A stretch of DNA of 41,297 nt from Pseudonocardia sp. N23 (GCF_002583555.1 NZ_BEGX01000063.1:1-41297), one strand, 5' to 3'; shown: positions 26,306 through 34,691, numbered from the stretch's first letter. Numbers and translations: made by a program. Notes: a model not told the origin generated them from the letters alone.

Positions 26306-26350
26306 ACTTTCGGGGTGCGCCGCCTGACGGGAGCGTCACGGGTGTCCGCG

Positions 26351-26356
26351 TAGGGT
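26351..26356 (+). promoter_or_regulatory. ponA2: leaderless promoter -10 for ponA2
   Basis: TAGGGT (TANNNT) lies seven bases before GTG 26364. A transcript from here would be leaderless, and there is no ribosome site. An upstream GTG at 26355 would overlap the -10 and is unlikely to be used. Confidence 0.45.
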
Positions 26357-26363
26357 GCTTCTC

Positions 26364-28721
26364 GTGAGGTTGCCTCCCCACGTCCGTCGGCCGATCGGCA
26401 TGCTGCTCGGGCTGTGCCTGCTGGCCGGTGTCGTGGCCGCCGGCATGGCCTTCCCGTTCGCGGCAGGCCTCGGAGTGCTGTCGAACGACGCGGGCGACGG
26501 CGTCAACAATTCTTCGACCGATCTTCTCGACGGCGCGCTCCCCCTGCGGACGACGATCCTCGACTCCACAGGCCAGCCGCTGGCCTACTTGTTCGACCAG
26601 AACCGGCAGTCGGTCACGGCCGACCAGATCTCGCCGGCGATGAAGGCTGCGATCGTCGCGATCGAGGACCGGCGCTTCTACCAGCACCAGGGCGTCGACT
26701 GGCAGGGCACGATGCGCGCGGTCATCGCCAACTCGGCGTCGGGCGACGTCGTGCAGGGTGCCTCGACGCTGACGCAGCAGTACGTCAAGAACTACATGCT
26801 CTACGTCGAGGCGCAGACCACGAGCGAGCGGCTCAAGGCCACCGAGCAGACGCCGGCACGCAAGCTCAAGGAGGCGCGGATCGCGCTCCAGATGGAGCGC
26901 ACCCTCTCCAAGGAGGAGATCCTCACCCGCTACCTGAACATCGTGTTCTGGGGCAACGGGGCGTACGGCATCGAGTCGGCGGCGCGTACCTACTTCGGCA
27001 CCACCGCCGCGCAGCTCACCGTTCCGCAGGCCGCGCTGCTGGCGGGCATGGTCCGCAGCACCACGGCGTTCGACCCGGCAGCCAACGCGCAGGCGGCGAC
27101 GGACCGTCGCAACCTCGTCATCGCCCAGATGCGTGACCAGGGAATGATCGACGACGCGCAGGCGAAGCTGGCCCTGGCCAGCCCGCTGGGGCTCGCGTCG
27201 CCGCTGAACGTCCAGCCCAACGGCTGCATCGGCGCGGGTGACGCCGGCTTCTTCTGCAAGTACGTCGTCGAGTACCTGAGCGAGGCGGGCTTCCCGGTCG
27301 ACCAGCTCAACCGCGGCGGCTACACGATCCGCAGCACCCTCGACCGCGGGATGCTGCAGAAGATGAAGGCGTCCCTGGACGCCGAGGTGCCGCCGTCGCA
27401 GCCCAACGTCGCCAACGTGATGGCCATGGTGCAGCCCGGTCAGGACAAGCACCGCGTCCTCGCGATGGGCTCCAGCCGCACCTTCGGCCTCAAGGCCGAT
27501 GAGCAGCAGACCAGCTACGGCCTCCCGTACGAGCCGGTCAACCTCGGCGCGGGGTCCGTCTACAAGATCTTCACGGCGGCCACCGCCCTGGAGAAGGGCC
27601 TCGGCATCAACTACACCCTGGCCGTGCCGCCGAGCGGCTACGCCTCCCCGATCTACACCGACGGCGGCGGCCGCCCCATCCCCGTCGCCAACGCGGGCAA
27701 CTACCCCGAGCGCATGACCCTCACCGACGCGCTCGCCACCTCCCCGAACACCGCGTTCGTGAAGCTGGAGGAGTTCACCGGGGTGCCCGACGTCGTCGAC
27801 ATGTCGGTGCGGCTGGGCATGAAATCCCTGGCCACGACGCCGTTCGTCGACCCCAACACGCGCCGCAAGACCGACCGCTCCATCGCGGAGGTCACCAAGG
27901 CGCAGAAGCTGGCGTCGTTCACCCTCGGTGTGACGCCGACCAGCGTCCTGGAGCTGGCCAACGTCGGCGCCACCCTCTACAGCTCCGGCAAGTGGTGCCC
28001 GCCCAGCCCGATCGAGTCGGTCACCGACGCCGCGGGCACGGTCGTCCCCGTCACGGAGGCCGGCTGCGAGCAGGCGGTCGAGCCGGAGCTCGCGAACACC
28101 CTGGTCAACGCCCTGAGCAGGGACGACCAGAGCGGTACGTCCGCGGCCGCCGCCCGACAGGTCGGCTGGAACCGCCCCATGCTCGGCAAGACCGGCACCA
28201 CCCAGCAGCACAAGTCGGCGGCCTTCGTCGGGGCGGTCCCGCAGCTGTCCGGGGCGGTCATCACCTTCGACAACTCCAGCGCGCCCAAGCCGTTGTGCGA
28301 CGGTGCCGGCGCCCCCTTCGCCTGCCGCAGCGGCAACATCTTCGGTGGCAAGACCCCGGCGGAGACGTGGTTCGGTGCCGTGACGCCGATCCTCGAGGGC
28401 CAGCCCGTCCTCCCGCTTCCACCGCCGGCCGAGCGCTATCTCACCGGCGGTGCCGAGACCCGGGTGCCCGACGTCGTCGGCCGCAGCCAGAACGACGCCA
28501 CCGCCGTCCTGCAGCGGGCCAACTGGCGGGTGTCGGCGCGGGTGGTCGACAACAACGCGCCGCGGGGCACCGTCGTCGGTCAGAGCCCGCGTGGCACCGC
28601 GCTGCCGGGCGAGACGATCATCCTGCAGGTGTCGAGCGGCACGGTCCCCGAGGCGCCCCCCGCGCCCGGCGACGAGCCGCCGCCCCCACCGACCACCGCC
28701 CCACCGGGACCCGGCGGCTGA
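26364..28721 (+). CDS. ponA2: bifunctional class A penicillin-binding protein (PonA2-like) with PASTA domain
   Basis: A 785-residue peptidoglycan synthase. A short cytoplasmic tail and one membrane helix (MLLGLCLLAGVVAAGMAFPF) precede the glycosyltransferase domain, with EDRRFYQHQGVDWQGTMRA and GASTLTQQYVKNY. The transpeptidase domain has the catalytic GSVYKIFTAA (SXXK), SPNTAF (SXN) and LGKTGTTQQ (KTG), so both activities look intact. A single PASTA domain (VPDVVGRSQNDATAVLQRAN to about residue 755) and a Pro-rich tail follow. Length and layout match mycobacterial PonA2 (Rv3682). The start is GTG 26364 with a leaderless -10. It is divergent from whiB4, as in Mtb. Confidence 0.95.
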   Translation: MRLPPHVRRPIGMLLGLCLLAGVVAAGMAFPFAAGLGVLSNDAGDGVNNSSTDLLDGALPLRTTILDSTGQPLAYLFDQNRQSVTADQISPAMKAAIVAIEDRRFYQHQGVDWQGTMRAVIANSASGDVVQGASTLTQQYVKNYMLYVEAQTTSERLKATEQTPARKLKEARIALQMERTLSKEEILTRYLNIVFWGNGAYGIESAARTYFGTTAAQLTVPQAALLAGMVRSTTAFDPAANAQAATDRRNLVIAQMRDQGMIDDAQAKLALASPLGLASPLNVQPNGCIGAGDAGFFCKYVVEYLSEAGFPVDQLNRGGYTIRSTLDRGMLQKMKASLDAEVPPSQPNVANVMAMVQPGQDKHRVLAMGSSRTFGLKADEQQTSYGLPYEPVNLGAGSVYKIFTAATALEKGLGINYTLAVPPSGYASPIYTDGGGRPIPVANAGNYPERMTLTDALATSPNTAFVKLEEFTGVPDVVDMSVRLGMKSLATTPFVDPNTRRKTDRSIAEVTKAQKLASFTLGVTPTSVLELANVGATLYSSGKWCPPSPIESVTDAAGTVVPVTEAGCEQAVEPELANTLVNALSRDDQSGTSAAAARQVGWNRPMLGKTGTTQQHKSAAFVGAVPQLSGAVITFDNSSAPKPLCDGAGAPFACRSGNIFGGKTPAETWFGAVTPILEGQPVLPLPPPAERYLTGGAETRVPDVVGRSQNDATAVLQRANWRVSARVVDNNAPRGTVVGQSPRGTALPGETIILQVSSGTVPEAPPAPGDEPPPPPTTAPPGPGG

Positions 28722-29026
28722 CGCTCGGACGTCGGTGCCCGTCGCCGCGGTCGGAGCCGTCGGGGCCGTCGGAACGACCGGGCCCGCCGTGCATGTGTCG
28801 GACGTGGGTCGGCGTCGCACGGGTAGTCCGTTCGGCGCGCACCCTGCGTGCGCGGCGGTCGACGACCGTGGAGCCTGCGCCGGCCGTGGGTGTGCGGCGC
28901 GGGTACCGCCGAGTCTCCGCGCTCACGGCTCGCGCCCGGGTTCCTGGTGCGGCGTACGCCCTGTAGGGGACGTGACGACCGAGTGAGCCGCCTGGCGACC
29001 AGGGAGCTCGCGCAGCGACCGCGGAG

Positions 29027-29070
29027 CTGCACCCGTTTCGGACCCGCTGCACCGTTTGCAGGCGGTGCGG
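29027..29070 (+). repeat. 44-bp interspersed repeat, copy B
   Basis: It starts CTGCACCCGTTTCGGACCCG and continues with CTGCACCGTTTGCAGGCGG and TGCGG. It is the same length as copy A (9079-9122, minus strand) and aligns without gaps. It lies about 80 bases upstream of the promoter of the next gene. Confidence 0.6.
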
Positions 29071-29114
29071 CCGCACCGCAGGGGGCGCAGGGTGCGACGC
29101 GCCGTCGTCACGCG

Positions 29115-29143
29115 TCGACCGAGGGCGGATCGCGACCTAGCAT
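29115..29143 (+). promoter_or_regulatory. promoter of the tail-anchored protein gene
   Basis: TCGACC (29115-29120, four of six -35 bases) and TAGCAT (29138-29143) are separated by 17 bases. The ATG follows eight bases after the -10, so the mRNA should be leaderless. Confidence 0.55.
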
Positions 29144-29151
29144 TCCCCGAC

Positions 29152-30621
29152 ATGGTGAGGGGGGCTGCGGATCCGCTGTGGGGCCCTGACGGGACCGTCG
29201 ACGTCCCGTTCGCGCACGAGCCCGACCCGCCCGGCTTCGAGCTTCCCGCCCTCGATCTCCCGTTCATCGATCCGGCCGGCCGCGTCACCGGCCTCGCCGG
29301 CGGCGACATCGACCTCGGTGACCTCGGTGACCTGGACGACGACCTCGATCCGGACGACGGTCCCGACATCCCGATGCCCCCCGCCGGCACCGTCGCCTGG
29401 CTCGTGGCGCAACGCGCACGCGAAGCCCGGGCCACGGCCCGCGCGGAGGCCCGGGCCCGTCGGCCGGGCGCACCCGGTGGAACCCGCAGCCAGGGGCCGG
29501 CCGCGCCGGCGTCGGAGGAATCCGCGACGCGAGTACCCCCGGCGGAGGCTCCGTCGACGGGCGGCGCCGTGGCACCCGGCCGCGCGCGGAACGCGTCGCA
29601 CGCGGATGGAACGGACGCGAACGGTTCGGGTACCGGAACCGCCCCGGCCGTCGACGGAACGGGTGCGGCCGCTCCGGGCATGCCGGCGAGGTCGGGCCCT
29701 GGAGACGGTTCGGCGCCGACGGATGTCGGCACGACGAGCCCTCGGGCGGGCCTCGTCGACGGCTCCCGGGTCGTCGACGGTTCGAGCGGCGCCGGCCGGG
29801 CAAGGGTAGGCGCGGCGGGAACGGGCATCGTCGGCCGAGCTGTCGACGCGCCCGACCCGGACAGCACGCCGGACCCGGACAGCGCGCCCGGGCCGAGTGC
29901 CGGTCTCTCGACCCCGACCCGCGCCGGTCCATCGCGCGCCGACCCGGAGGCGGACACCGTGCCGGCGGGTTCCGTCTCCCGCCGGCCTGCCGACTCGGCG
30001 GGCACCGCGCCGACGACGAGGAGTCCGTCGGCCGACGCCCCGATGAGCCTTCCCGGCGAGGAGTCGGATCGGGCCCCCGCCGGACCCGACGAGGCGCCCT
30101 ACCGGACCCCCCGCTCCGGCCCGGGCGAGCCCGCGAGCGGCCGCCCCGGCGGCGGTTCGGGCGACGCCCTGCGGGAGCGCCCGGCCGATGACCAGGACGA
30201 CCGCCGGCCCGACCGCCGGAAGGAACACCCCGTCGACGAGCTGGGAGGCGGCCCGGCGGACCGTCGCCGCGGCGGTCCGAGGGCCCGGCTCCGGGCGCGC
30301 GCGGAGGCGCGGCTGGCCGCGACGTCGCAGGCTCTCGCGTCGACACCAGACACGCCGCCCAGCGCCGACACCGCGCCGGGTCGCGCCCACCCCGAGACCG
30401 CGCCGGGTCGCGCCCACCCCGAGACCGCGCAGCCCACTCGTCCGGACAGCGGGCCCGCGCCACGCGAACCGCACCGTCCGCCGATCGAGGAGGAGCCGAG
30501 CATCCTCGGCCTGACGCGGCACTCGCGGAGCAGGCTGGGGACGCGGCTGTTCACGTGGTTCTTCGTCGGCGTCTTCCTGCTTATCCTCGTGCAGTTGATC
30601 GTGGCGTTGCTGAGTCCGTGA
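29152..30621 (+). CDS. disordered protein with a C-terminal membrane anchor
   Basis: A 489-residue protein of no recognised family. The N-terminal 90 residues carry an acidic repeat (DLGDLGDLDDDLDPDDGPD) and a short possible helix (AWLVAQRAREARATARAEAR). Residues 110-440 are Gly/Ala/Pro/Arg-rich and disordered, with small duplications such as GRAHPETAPGRAHPETA. The last 25 residues form the only membrane helix (LFTWFFVGVFLLILVQLIVA) with four residues after it, so topology predicts a tail-anchored protein with a cytoplasmic body. Arginines just before the helix support this orientation. The start is ATG 29152 with a leaderless promoter. The Get3-like ATPase pair encoded 4.4 kb upstream is a possible insertion factor; this link is inference. 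Confidence 0.75.
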   Translation: MVRGAADPLWGPDGTVDVPFAHEPDPPGFELPALDLPFIDPAGRVTGLAGGDIDLGDLGDLDDDLDPDDGPDIPMPPAGTVAWLVAQRAREARATARAEARARRPGAPGGTRSQGPAAPASEESATRVPPAEAPSTGGAVAPGRARNASHADGTDANGSGTGTAPAVDGTGAAAPGMPARSGPGDGSAPTDVGTTSPRAGLVDGSRVVDGSSGAGRARVGAAGTGIVGRAVDAPDPDSTPDPDSAPGPSAGLSTPTRAGPSRADPEADTVPAGSVSRRPADSAGTAPTTRSPSADAPMSLPGEESDRAPAGPDEAPYRTPRSGPGEPASGRPGGGSGDALRERPADDQDDRRPDRRKEHPVDELGGGPADRRRGGPRARLRARAEARLAATSQALASTPDTPPSADTAPGRAHPETAPGRAHPETAQPTRPDSGPAPREPHRPPIEEEPSILGLTRHSRSRLGTRLFTWFFVGVFLLILVQLIVALLSP

Positions 30622-30725
30622 CGCCGAGCGGTCGTCGCTTGCACGGTGAGCGACGGACCGTGACCGCTGAGGGATCACTGAGCCGCGTACCGCGACCGGG
30701 GCGCCGCGCCGCCAGGTGTTCCGTC

Positions 30726-30811
30726 TACTCTCGGGTCACTGGATGGCCGGCATTCGCTCCCCGATGTCGGTTCAGGTCCCGCCAGCCTGGACGGGCTCGC
30801 CGAGGAGGTGA
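30726..30811 (+). promoter_or_regulatory. candidate promoter and upstream ORF of the MFS-TMK gene
   Basis: TACTCT (30726-30731) fits TANNNT. An ATG at 30743 opens a 22-codon ORF ending in TGA at 30809-30811. That stop overlaps the end of AGGAGG (30803-30808), the ribosome site for the next gene. The short ORF is in the same frame as the MFS-TMK gene and separated from it only by this stop. Confidence 0.35.
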
Positions 30812-30817
30812 GGAGCG

Positions 30818-32914
30818 ATCGGTTCCGAGGCCACTCCGGCCGGTGACCCGGCGCTGTCGGCCCCGACGTCGCATCGTGTCCGCAGCGTCCTGTCGATCCC
30901 CGCGTTCCGCAGGCTCTGGCTGGTCACGGCGGTCGCGTCGACGGGTGACTGGCTCTCGCTGCTCGCGCTGACCTCGCTCGCGACGCAGCTGACCTCCGGC
31001 TACCAGGCGCAGAGCTTCGCGCTGGGCGGTGTCGTCGCGACGAAGCTGCTGCCCGCGCTCGTCTTCGGTCCGCTCGCGGGTGCGCTCGCCGACCGGTTCG
31101 ACCGACGCCACGTCATGGTCGTGTGCGACATCCTGCGTTTCGGCCTGTTCATCTCGATCCCGCTGGTCGGCTCGCTGTGGTGGCTGTTCGCGGCGACGTT
31201 CCTGATCGAGATCTGCTCGCTGTTCTGGATCCCGTCGAAGGACGCGTCGGTCCCGAACCTGCTGCGCCGCCCGGACCAGGTGGAGACGGCGAACCAGCTG
31301 GCCCTGGTCATGACGTACGGCGTGGCCGTGCTCACCGCTGTCGGCCTGTTCACGGTGATCTCCAGCGCGGGCTCGTTGATCGACACGACGTCCCCGCTGA
31401 CGACGGTCTACGTCGCACTGGTCATCAACGGCTGCGGTTACCTGCTGACGGCGACGACGGTGTGGTTCCGGATCAAGGAGATCTCCGGCCGCACGGCGGA
31501 GCGGCAGGGGGACAGCCCGGCCGGCCTGCTGTCGCTGCTGCGGGGCGGGTTCGCCTTCGTGGGGAGCACGCCGCTGATCCGCGGGCTCGTCATCGGGATC
31601 ATCGGCGCGTTCGCGGCCGGGGGTGCGGTCATCGCATCGGCGAAGCTGTACTCGGCGAGCCTCGGCGGTGGCGACGCCGCGTACAGCGTGCTGTTCGGCG
31701 GGATCTTCGTCGGGCTGGCCTGTGGCATGGGCGTCGCGCCGCGGCTCTCGCGCCGGTTGCCGCACAACCGGCTGTTCGGCGCCGCGATCGTCGCGGCCGG
31801 CGTCGCGCTCACCCTGGTGGCGCTCGCGCCGCACCTGTTCGTCGCGATCGTCGCCGTCGGCCTCGTCGGCGGGTTCGCGGGTATCGCGTTCCTGACCGGC
31901 CTGACGATCATCGGGGCGCAGGTCGCCGATGATGTCCGCGGCCGCGTGGTCGCGTTCGTGCAGTCGCTGGTGCGGGTCGTCCTGCTCGGCTCGATGTCGC
32001 TGGTCCCGGTGCTGGTGGGGCTGGTCAGCGCGCGGCGGATCGACCTTTTCGGCTACCCCTTCGTCATCGACGGCACCCGCACGGTGATGTTCGCGGGCGG
32101 CCTGGTCGCGGCCGTCGTGGGCATGCTGGCGTACCGGCAGATGGACGACCGCCGCACCGAGCCGCTGCTGCCCGATCTCCTTGCCGCCCTGCGCCGCGGC
32201 GACCGTCGTACCGGTTCGGGTGTGCTGATCGCGGTCGAGGGCGCCACGCCCGTGGAGACCGCGGAGCAGACCGAGCGCCTGGTGGCGACGTTGCGGGTCG
32301 ACGGCTACGACGTCGTCGAACCGGGGGACGACCGGCTGCGCGTCGTCGAGGCCGAGACGCAGCACTCCAGCGCCCGGGCGAAGGCGCTGGCGGTCGCGGC
32401 GGTGCGTGCCGACACGGTGGAACGCGTCGTGCGGCCCGCGCTCCGCAGCGGCGCGGTCGTGGTCATGGACCGGTTCCTGGCCAGCCCGCTGGCGCAGTAC
32501 GGGGTGGAGTCGGATCGCGACGACGCTGCGCTGGACAGCAGCGAGTTGGAGAACATCGTCGCCTGGGCGACGGGTCGGCTGCGTCCCGACGTGTCCGTCC
32601 TGCTCGACCGCGCCCCCGACGGCTCGGCGCCCCCGGCCGGTGTGGCGGGCGAGGAGCACGTGCGGGTACAGAAGTTGTTGACGCGCATGGCTGCCGCCGA
32701 GCCCCACCACTACGTGGTCGTCGACGCCGACGCGCCCGCCGATGTCGTCGCCGCCCGGGTGATAGACGGCCTCCGGCCCCTCATGCGCCCACCCGCCGGC
32801 GCCGCCCACGGCCCGACCGTGCCCTTGCAGAAGACGTCCGCGGAGCAGCCGACCGAGCCCGTCTCCACCCGGACCGTGGTCCCGTCCAGGGACGACGACC
32901 CGGCGCCGACGTGA
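30818..32914 (+). CDS. MFS transporter fused to a degenerate thymidylate-kinase-like domain
   Basis: A 698-residue fusion. Residues 1-440 form an MFS transporter: RSVLSIPAFRRLWLVTAVAS and GDWLSLLALTSLATQL are typical starts, and LAGALADRFDRRHVMV is the loop 2-3 motif. Residues 465-665 resemble thymidylate kinase, with DRFLASPLAQYG (the DR-x-x-S-x-A motif) and SVLLDRAPDG. However, the expected P-loop is replaced by EGATPVETAEQTERL, with the GKST lost, so dTMP kinase activity is unlikely. MFS-Tmk fusions beside holB are known in actinobacteria. No ATG, GTG or TTG exists in frame between an in-frame TGA at 30809 and ATG 31115, which lies after the first two helices. ATC 30818, nine bases after AGGAGG, is the best start. 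It overlaps holB by four bases. Confidence 0.78.
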   Translation: MGSEATPAGDPALSAPTSHRVRSVLSIPAFRRLWLVTAVASTGDWLSLLALTSLATQLTSGYQAQSFALGGVVATKLLPALVFGPLAGALADRFDRRHVMVVCDILRFGLFISIPLVGSLWWLFAATFLIEICSLFWIPSKDASVPNLLRRPDQVETANQLALVMTYGVAVLTAVGLFTVISSAGSLIDTTSPLTTVYVALVINGCGYLLTATTVWFRIKEISGRTAERQGDSPAGLLSLLRGGFAFVGSTPLIRGLVIGIIGAFAAGGAVIASAKLYSASLGGGDAAYSVLFGGIFVGLACGMGVAPRLSRRLPHNRLFGAAIVAAGVALTLVALAPHLFVAIVAVGLVGGFAGIAFLTGLTIIGAQVADDVRGRVVAFVQSLVRVVLLGSMSLVPVLVGLVSARRIDLFGYPFVIDGTRTVMFAGGLVAAVVGMLAYRQMDDRRTEPLLPDLLAALRRGDRRTGSGVLIAVEGATPVETAEQTERLVATLRVDGYDVVEPGDDRLRVVEAETQHSSARAKALAVAAVRADTVERVVRPALRSGAVVVMDRFLASPLAQYGVESDRDDAALDSSELENIVAWATGRLRPDVSVLLDRAPDGSAPPAGVAGEEHVRVQKLLTRMAAAEPHHYVVVDADAPADVVAARVIDGLRPLMRPPAGAAHGPTVPLQKTSAEQPTEPVSTRTVVPSRDDDPAPT

Positions 32915-34062
32915 GCGTCTGGGACGACGTCGTCGGCCAGCCCTGGGCTGTCGGCGAGCTGACGACGGCGGTCACCGACCCCGCGTCGATGACCCACGCG
33001 TGGCTGTTCACCGGCCCGCCCGGCTCCGGCAGGTCGACGGCCGCCCGGGCCTTCGCGGCCGCGCTCCAGTGCCCGCTGGATGGGTGCGGGGAGTGCGCGT
33101 CGTGCCGGACGGTCATGGCGGGCACGCACGCGGACGTCCGCGAGGTCGTCCCCGAGGGGCTCTCGATCTCGGTGGCCGAGATGCGCCGGCTCGTGCAGCT
33201 GGCCGCCCGGCGGCCCAGCAGCGGGCGTTGGCAGATCCTGATCATCCAGGACGCCGACCGCCTCGGTGAGCGCGCCGCGAACGCCCTGCTCAAAGCCGTC
33301 GAGGAGCCCGCCGCCGACACGGTGTTCCTGCTGTGCGCGCCTTCGGACCACCCCGACGACGTGCCCATCACCATCCGCTCGCGCTGCCGCCCGATCCCAC
33401 TGCGCACGCCCTCCGTGGAGGCGATCGCGGAGGTGCTCGCGACCCGCGACGGCCTCGACCCGGAGGCCGCCACCTGGGCTGCGAGCGTGTCGGGCGGGCA
33501 CGTCGGGCGGGCCCGCTGGCTGGCCCGCGACGAGGAGGCCCGCCGCCGCCGCGCGGAGGCGCTCGACCTGCCGCTGAAGGTCCGCGGCATCGGTGACGCG
33601 TTCTCCTACGCGAGCAAGCTCGTCGTCGCGGCCAAGGCCGAGGCCACGGAGATCGCCGAGACCCGCGACGTCGCCGAGCGTGAGGAGCTCGCCGTCGCCA
33701 TGGGGGCGGGTGGTGTCGGCAAGGGCGTCGCCGCCGCCGCGCGCAGCGCGAAGGCCGCGGAGCGGGAGCTGGAGAAGAAGCAGAAGTCGCGGAGCACCCG
33801 GAACCAGCGCGACGCCCTCGACCGCTCGATCATCGACCTCGCCGGCTTCTTCCGCGACGTCCTCGTCACCCGCAGCGGCGCCCGGGTCCCCCTGACCAAC
33901 CCCGACCGCCTCGCCGACATCCGGCGCGCCGCCGGCGAGTGGACCCCCGAGGCGACGTTGCGACGCCTCGAAGCCGTGCTGGCGTGCCGGGAGGCGCTGA
34001 ACGCCAACGTCAAACCCGAGATCGCCGTCGAGAACATGCTGCTGTCGCTGCACAAGGGTTGA
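32911..34062 (+). CDS. holB: DNA polymerase III subunit delta'
   Basis: A 383-residue clamp-loader subunit that helps load the sliding clamp during replication. The N-terminus VWDDVVGQPWAVGEL and HAWLFTGPPGSGRSTAARAF are typical, with Arg replacing Lys in the P-loop, as in delta' subunits that do not hydrolyse ATP. The zinc ligands are in CPLDGCGECASC followed by a further cysteine pattern. Later motifs are IIQDADRLGERAANALLKAV and IRSRCRPIPL (the SRC motif). A Lys/Arg/Glu-rich linker (about residues 285-305) precedes the C-terminal domain. The GTG start overlaps the MFS-TMK stop (GTGA). Confidence 0.94.
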   Translation: MSVWDDVVGQPWAVGELTTAVTDPASMTHAWLFTGPPGSGRSTAARAFAAALQCPLDGCGECASCRTVMAGTHADVREVVPEGLSISVAEMRRLVQLAARRPSSGRWQILIIQDADRLGERAANALLKAVEEPAADTVFLLCAPSDHPDDVPITIRSRCRPIPLRTPSVEAIAEVLATRDGLDPEAATWAASVSGGHVGRARWLARDEEARRRRAEALDLPLKVRGIGDAFSYASKLVVAAKAEATEIAETRDVAEREELAVAMGAGGVGKGVAAAARSAKAAERELEKKQKSRSTRNQRDALDRSIIDLAGFFRDVLVTRSGARVPLTNPDRLADIRRAAGEWTPEATLRRLEAVLACREALNANVKPEIAVENMLLSLHKG

Positions 34063-34090
34063 CGTCGAACCCCCCGGATAGGACGCCTCG

Positions 34091-34509
34091 ATGGACTCCG
34101 GGCAGTTCGAGGACAACCACATCGCCGACGCACCGTCCGCCGCTTCGTCGCCGAGCTGCGGAGCTACGAGCAGAGCGGTGCCGCCGACGAGCTGGCGAAG
34201 CTGTTCACACCGACGGCGCCGTCCTGTACCGGTCCGACGGCGGTGGCGGCGTCGACGATCCCCGCGCGTGCCGGGAGCAGCACCGCGCCCAGTTCAGCGA
34301 GGCGCGGACCCGTCTTCCACAACGCCGTGGAGAGCACGGACCCGGCCGGTGCCGGGCCGGAGTGGGAGGCCCGCGGCACGCTGGCCGACGGCACCCCCAT
34401 CACGTACACCGGATCGACCTTCCTGACGCTGTCCGACGACCGTATCTCGGGCCTGCGCACCTCCTACGACACCGCTGCCTTCGTGGCGATGTCCGCAGGT
34501 CGGAGGTGA
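34091..34509 (+). pseudogene. frameshifted NTF2/SnoaL-like protein
   Basis: A small NTF2/SnoaL-fold gene can be read only by changing frame three times. Segment 1 (from ATG 34091) reads MDSGQFEDNHIADA. Segment 2 (from about 34132) reads TVRRFVAELRSYEQSGAADE. Segment 3 (from about 34212) reads DGAVLYRSDGGGGVDDPRA. Segment 4 (from about 34315) reads FHNAVESTD and runs to the stop, including ARGTLADGTPITYTGSTFLT. The joined product would be about 138 residues, the usual size of the family. Several single-base changes must have occurred, or the assembly has errors. It lies between holB and tRNA-Thr. Confidence 0.7.
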
Positions 34510-34545
34510 TGGACGGGGGGCTGCGGGAGGGGGTGAGGTGGTCGG

Positions 34546-34551
34546 TAGACT
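34546..34551 (+). promoter_or_regulatory. tRNA-Thr promoter -10 (TAGACT)
   Basis: TAGACT lies 13 bases before the mature tRNA 5' end, a suitable distance for a short leader. No clear -35 was found. Confidence 0.4.
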
Positions 34552-34564
34552 GGTCACGCACCAC

Positions 34565-34641
34565 GCCGCCTTAGCTCAGTCGGTTAGAGCGACGCACTCG
34601 TAATGCGTAGGTCTGGGGTTCGACTCCCCAAGGCGGCTCCA
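34565..34641 (+). tRNA. tRNA-Thr (anticodon CGT), CCA encoded
   Basis: The cloverleaf is complete. The acceptor stem GCCGCCT pairs with AGGCGGC. The D-arm contains AGCTCAGTCGGTTAGAGC. The anticodon stem ACGCA/TGCGT encloses the loop CTCGTAA with anticodon CGT, reading ACG codons. The T-arm is GGGGTTCGACTCCCC. The discriminator base is T, followed by CCA. The gene's 3' end is the likely attachment site of the integrated element that follows; integration kept the tRNA intact. Confidence 0.96.
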
Positions 34642-34642
34642 C

Positions 34643-34665
34643 AGGTCAGAGACTTTTTCTGACCT
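34643..34665 (+). terminator. stem-loop directly after tRNA-Thr
   Basis: AGGTCAGA (34643-34650) and TCTGACCT (34658-34665) pair perfectly around the seven-base loop GACTTTT. The hairpin starts one base after the CCA. It could terminate the tRNA transcript, although the T-run is in the loop rather than after the stem. It could also be part of the recombination region of the integrated element. Confidence 0.45.
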
Positions 34666-34691
34666 TCGCAGTACGTTCGTCGGCGTGTCGC

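Larger units (their letters stand above)
28722..29151. other. non-coding gap between ponA2 and the tail-anchored protein gene
   Basis: A 430-base gap at the second break in Mtb-like gene order. It contains copy B of the 44-bp repeat (29027-29070) and the promoter of the next gene. Short GCCGTCGG-type direct repeats lie near 28745-28775. No gene is convincing on either strand. Confidence 0.55.

Noticed and set aside
24720..28820. A 1366-codon open frame on the minus strand opposite ponA2, whiB4 and the excalibur gene
   Set aside because: It is antisense to well-supported genes, has Arg/Gly/Asp-rich composition typical of GC-driven open frames, and matches no family.
28722..29151. A small gene in the gap after ponA2
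   Set aside because: Open frames on both strands are Arg/Pro-rich, cross the 44-bp repeat and have no ribosome site or similarity.
30725..32809. A 694-codon minus-strand open frame opposite the MFS-TMK gene
   Set aside because: It is a shadow of a real transporter gene; the product is Arg/Asp/Gln-rich low complexity.
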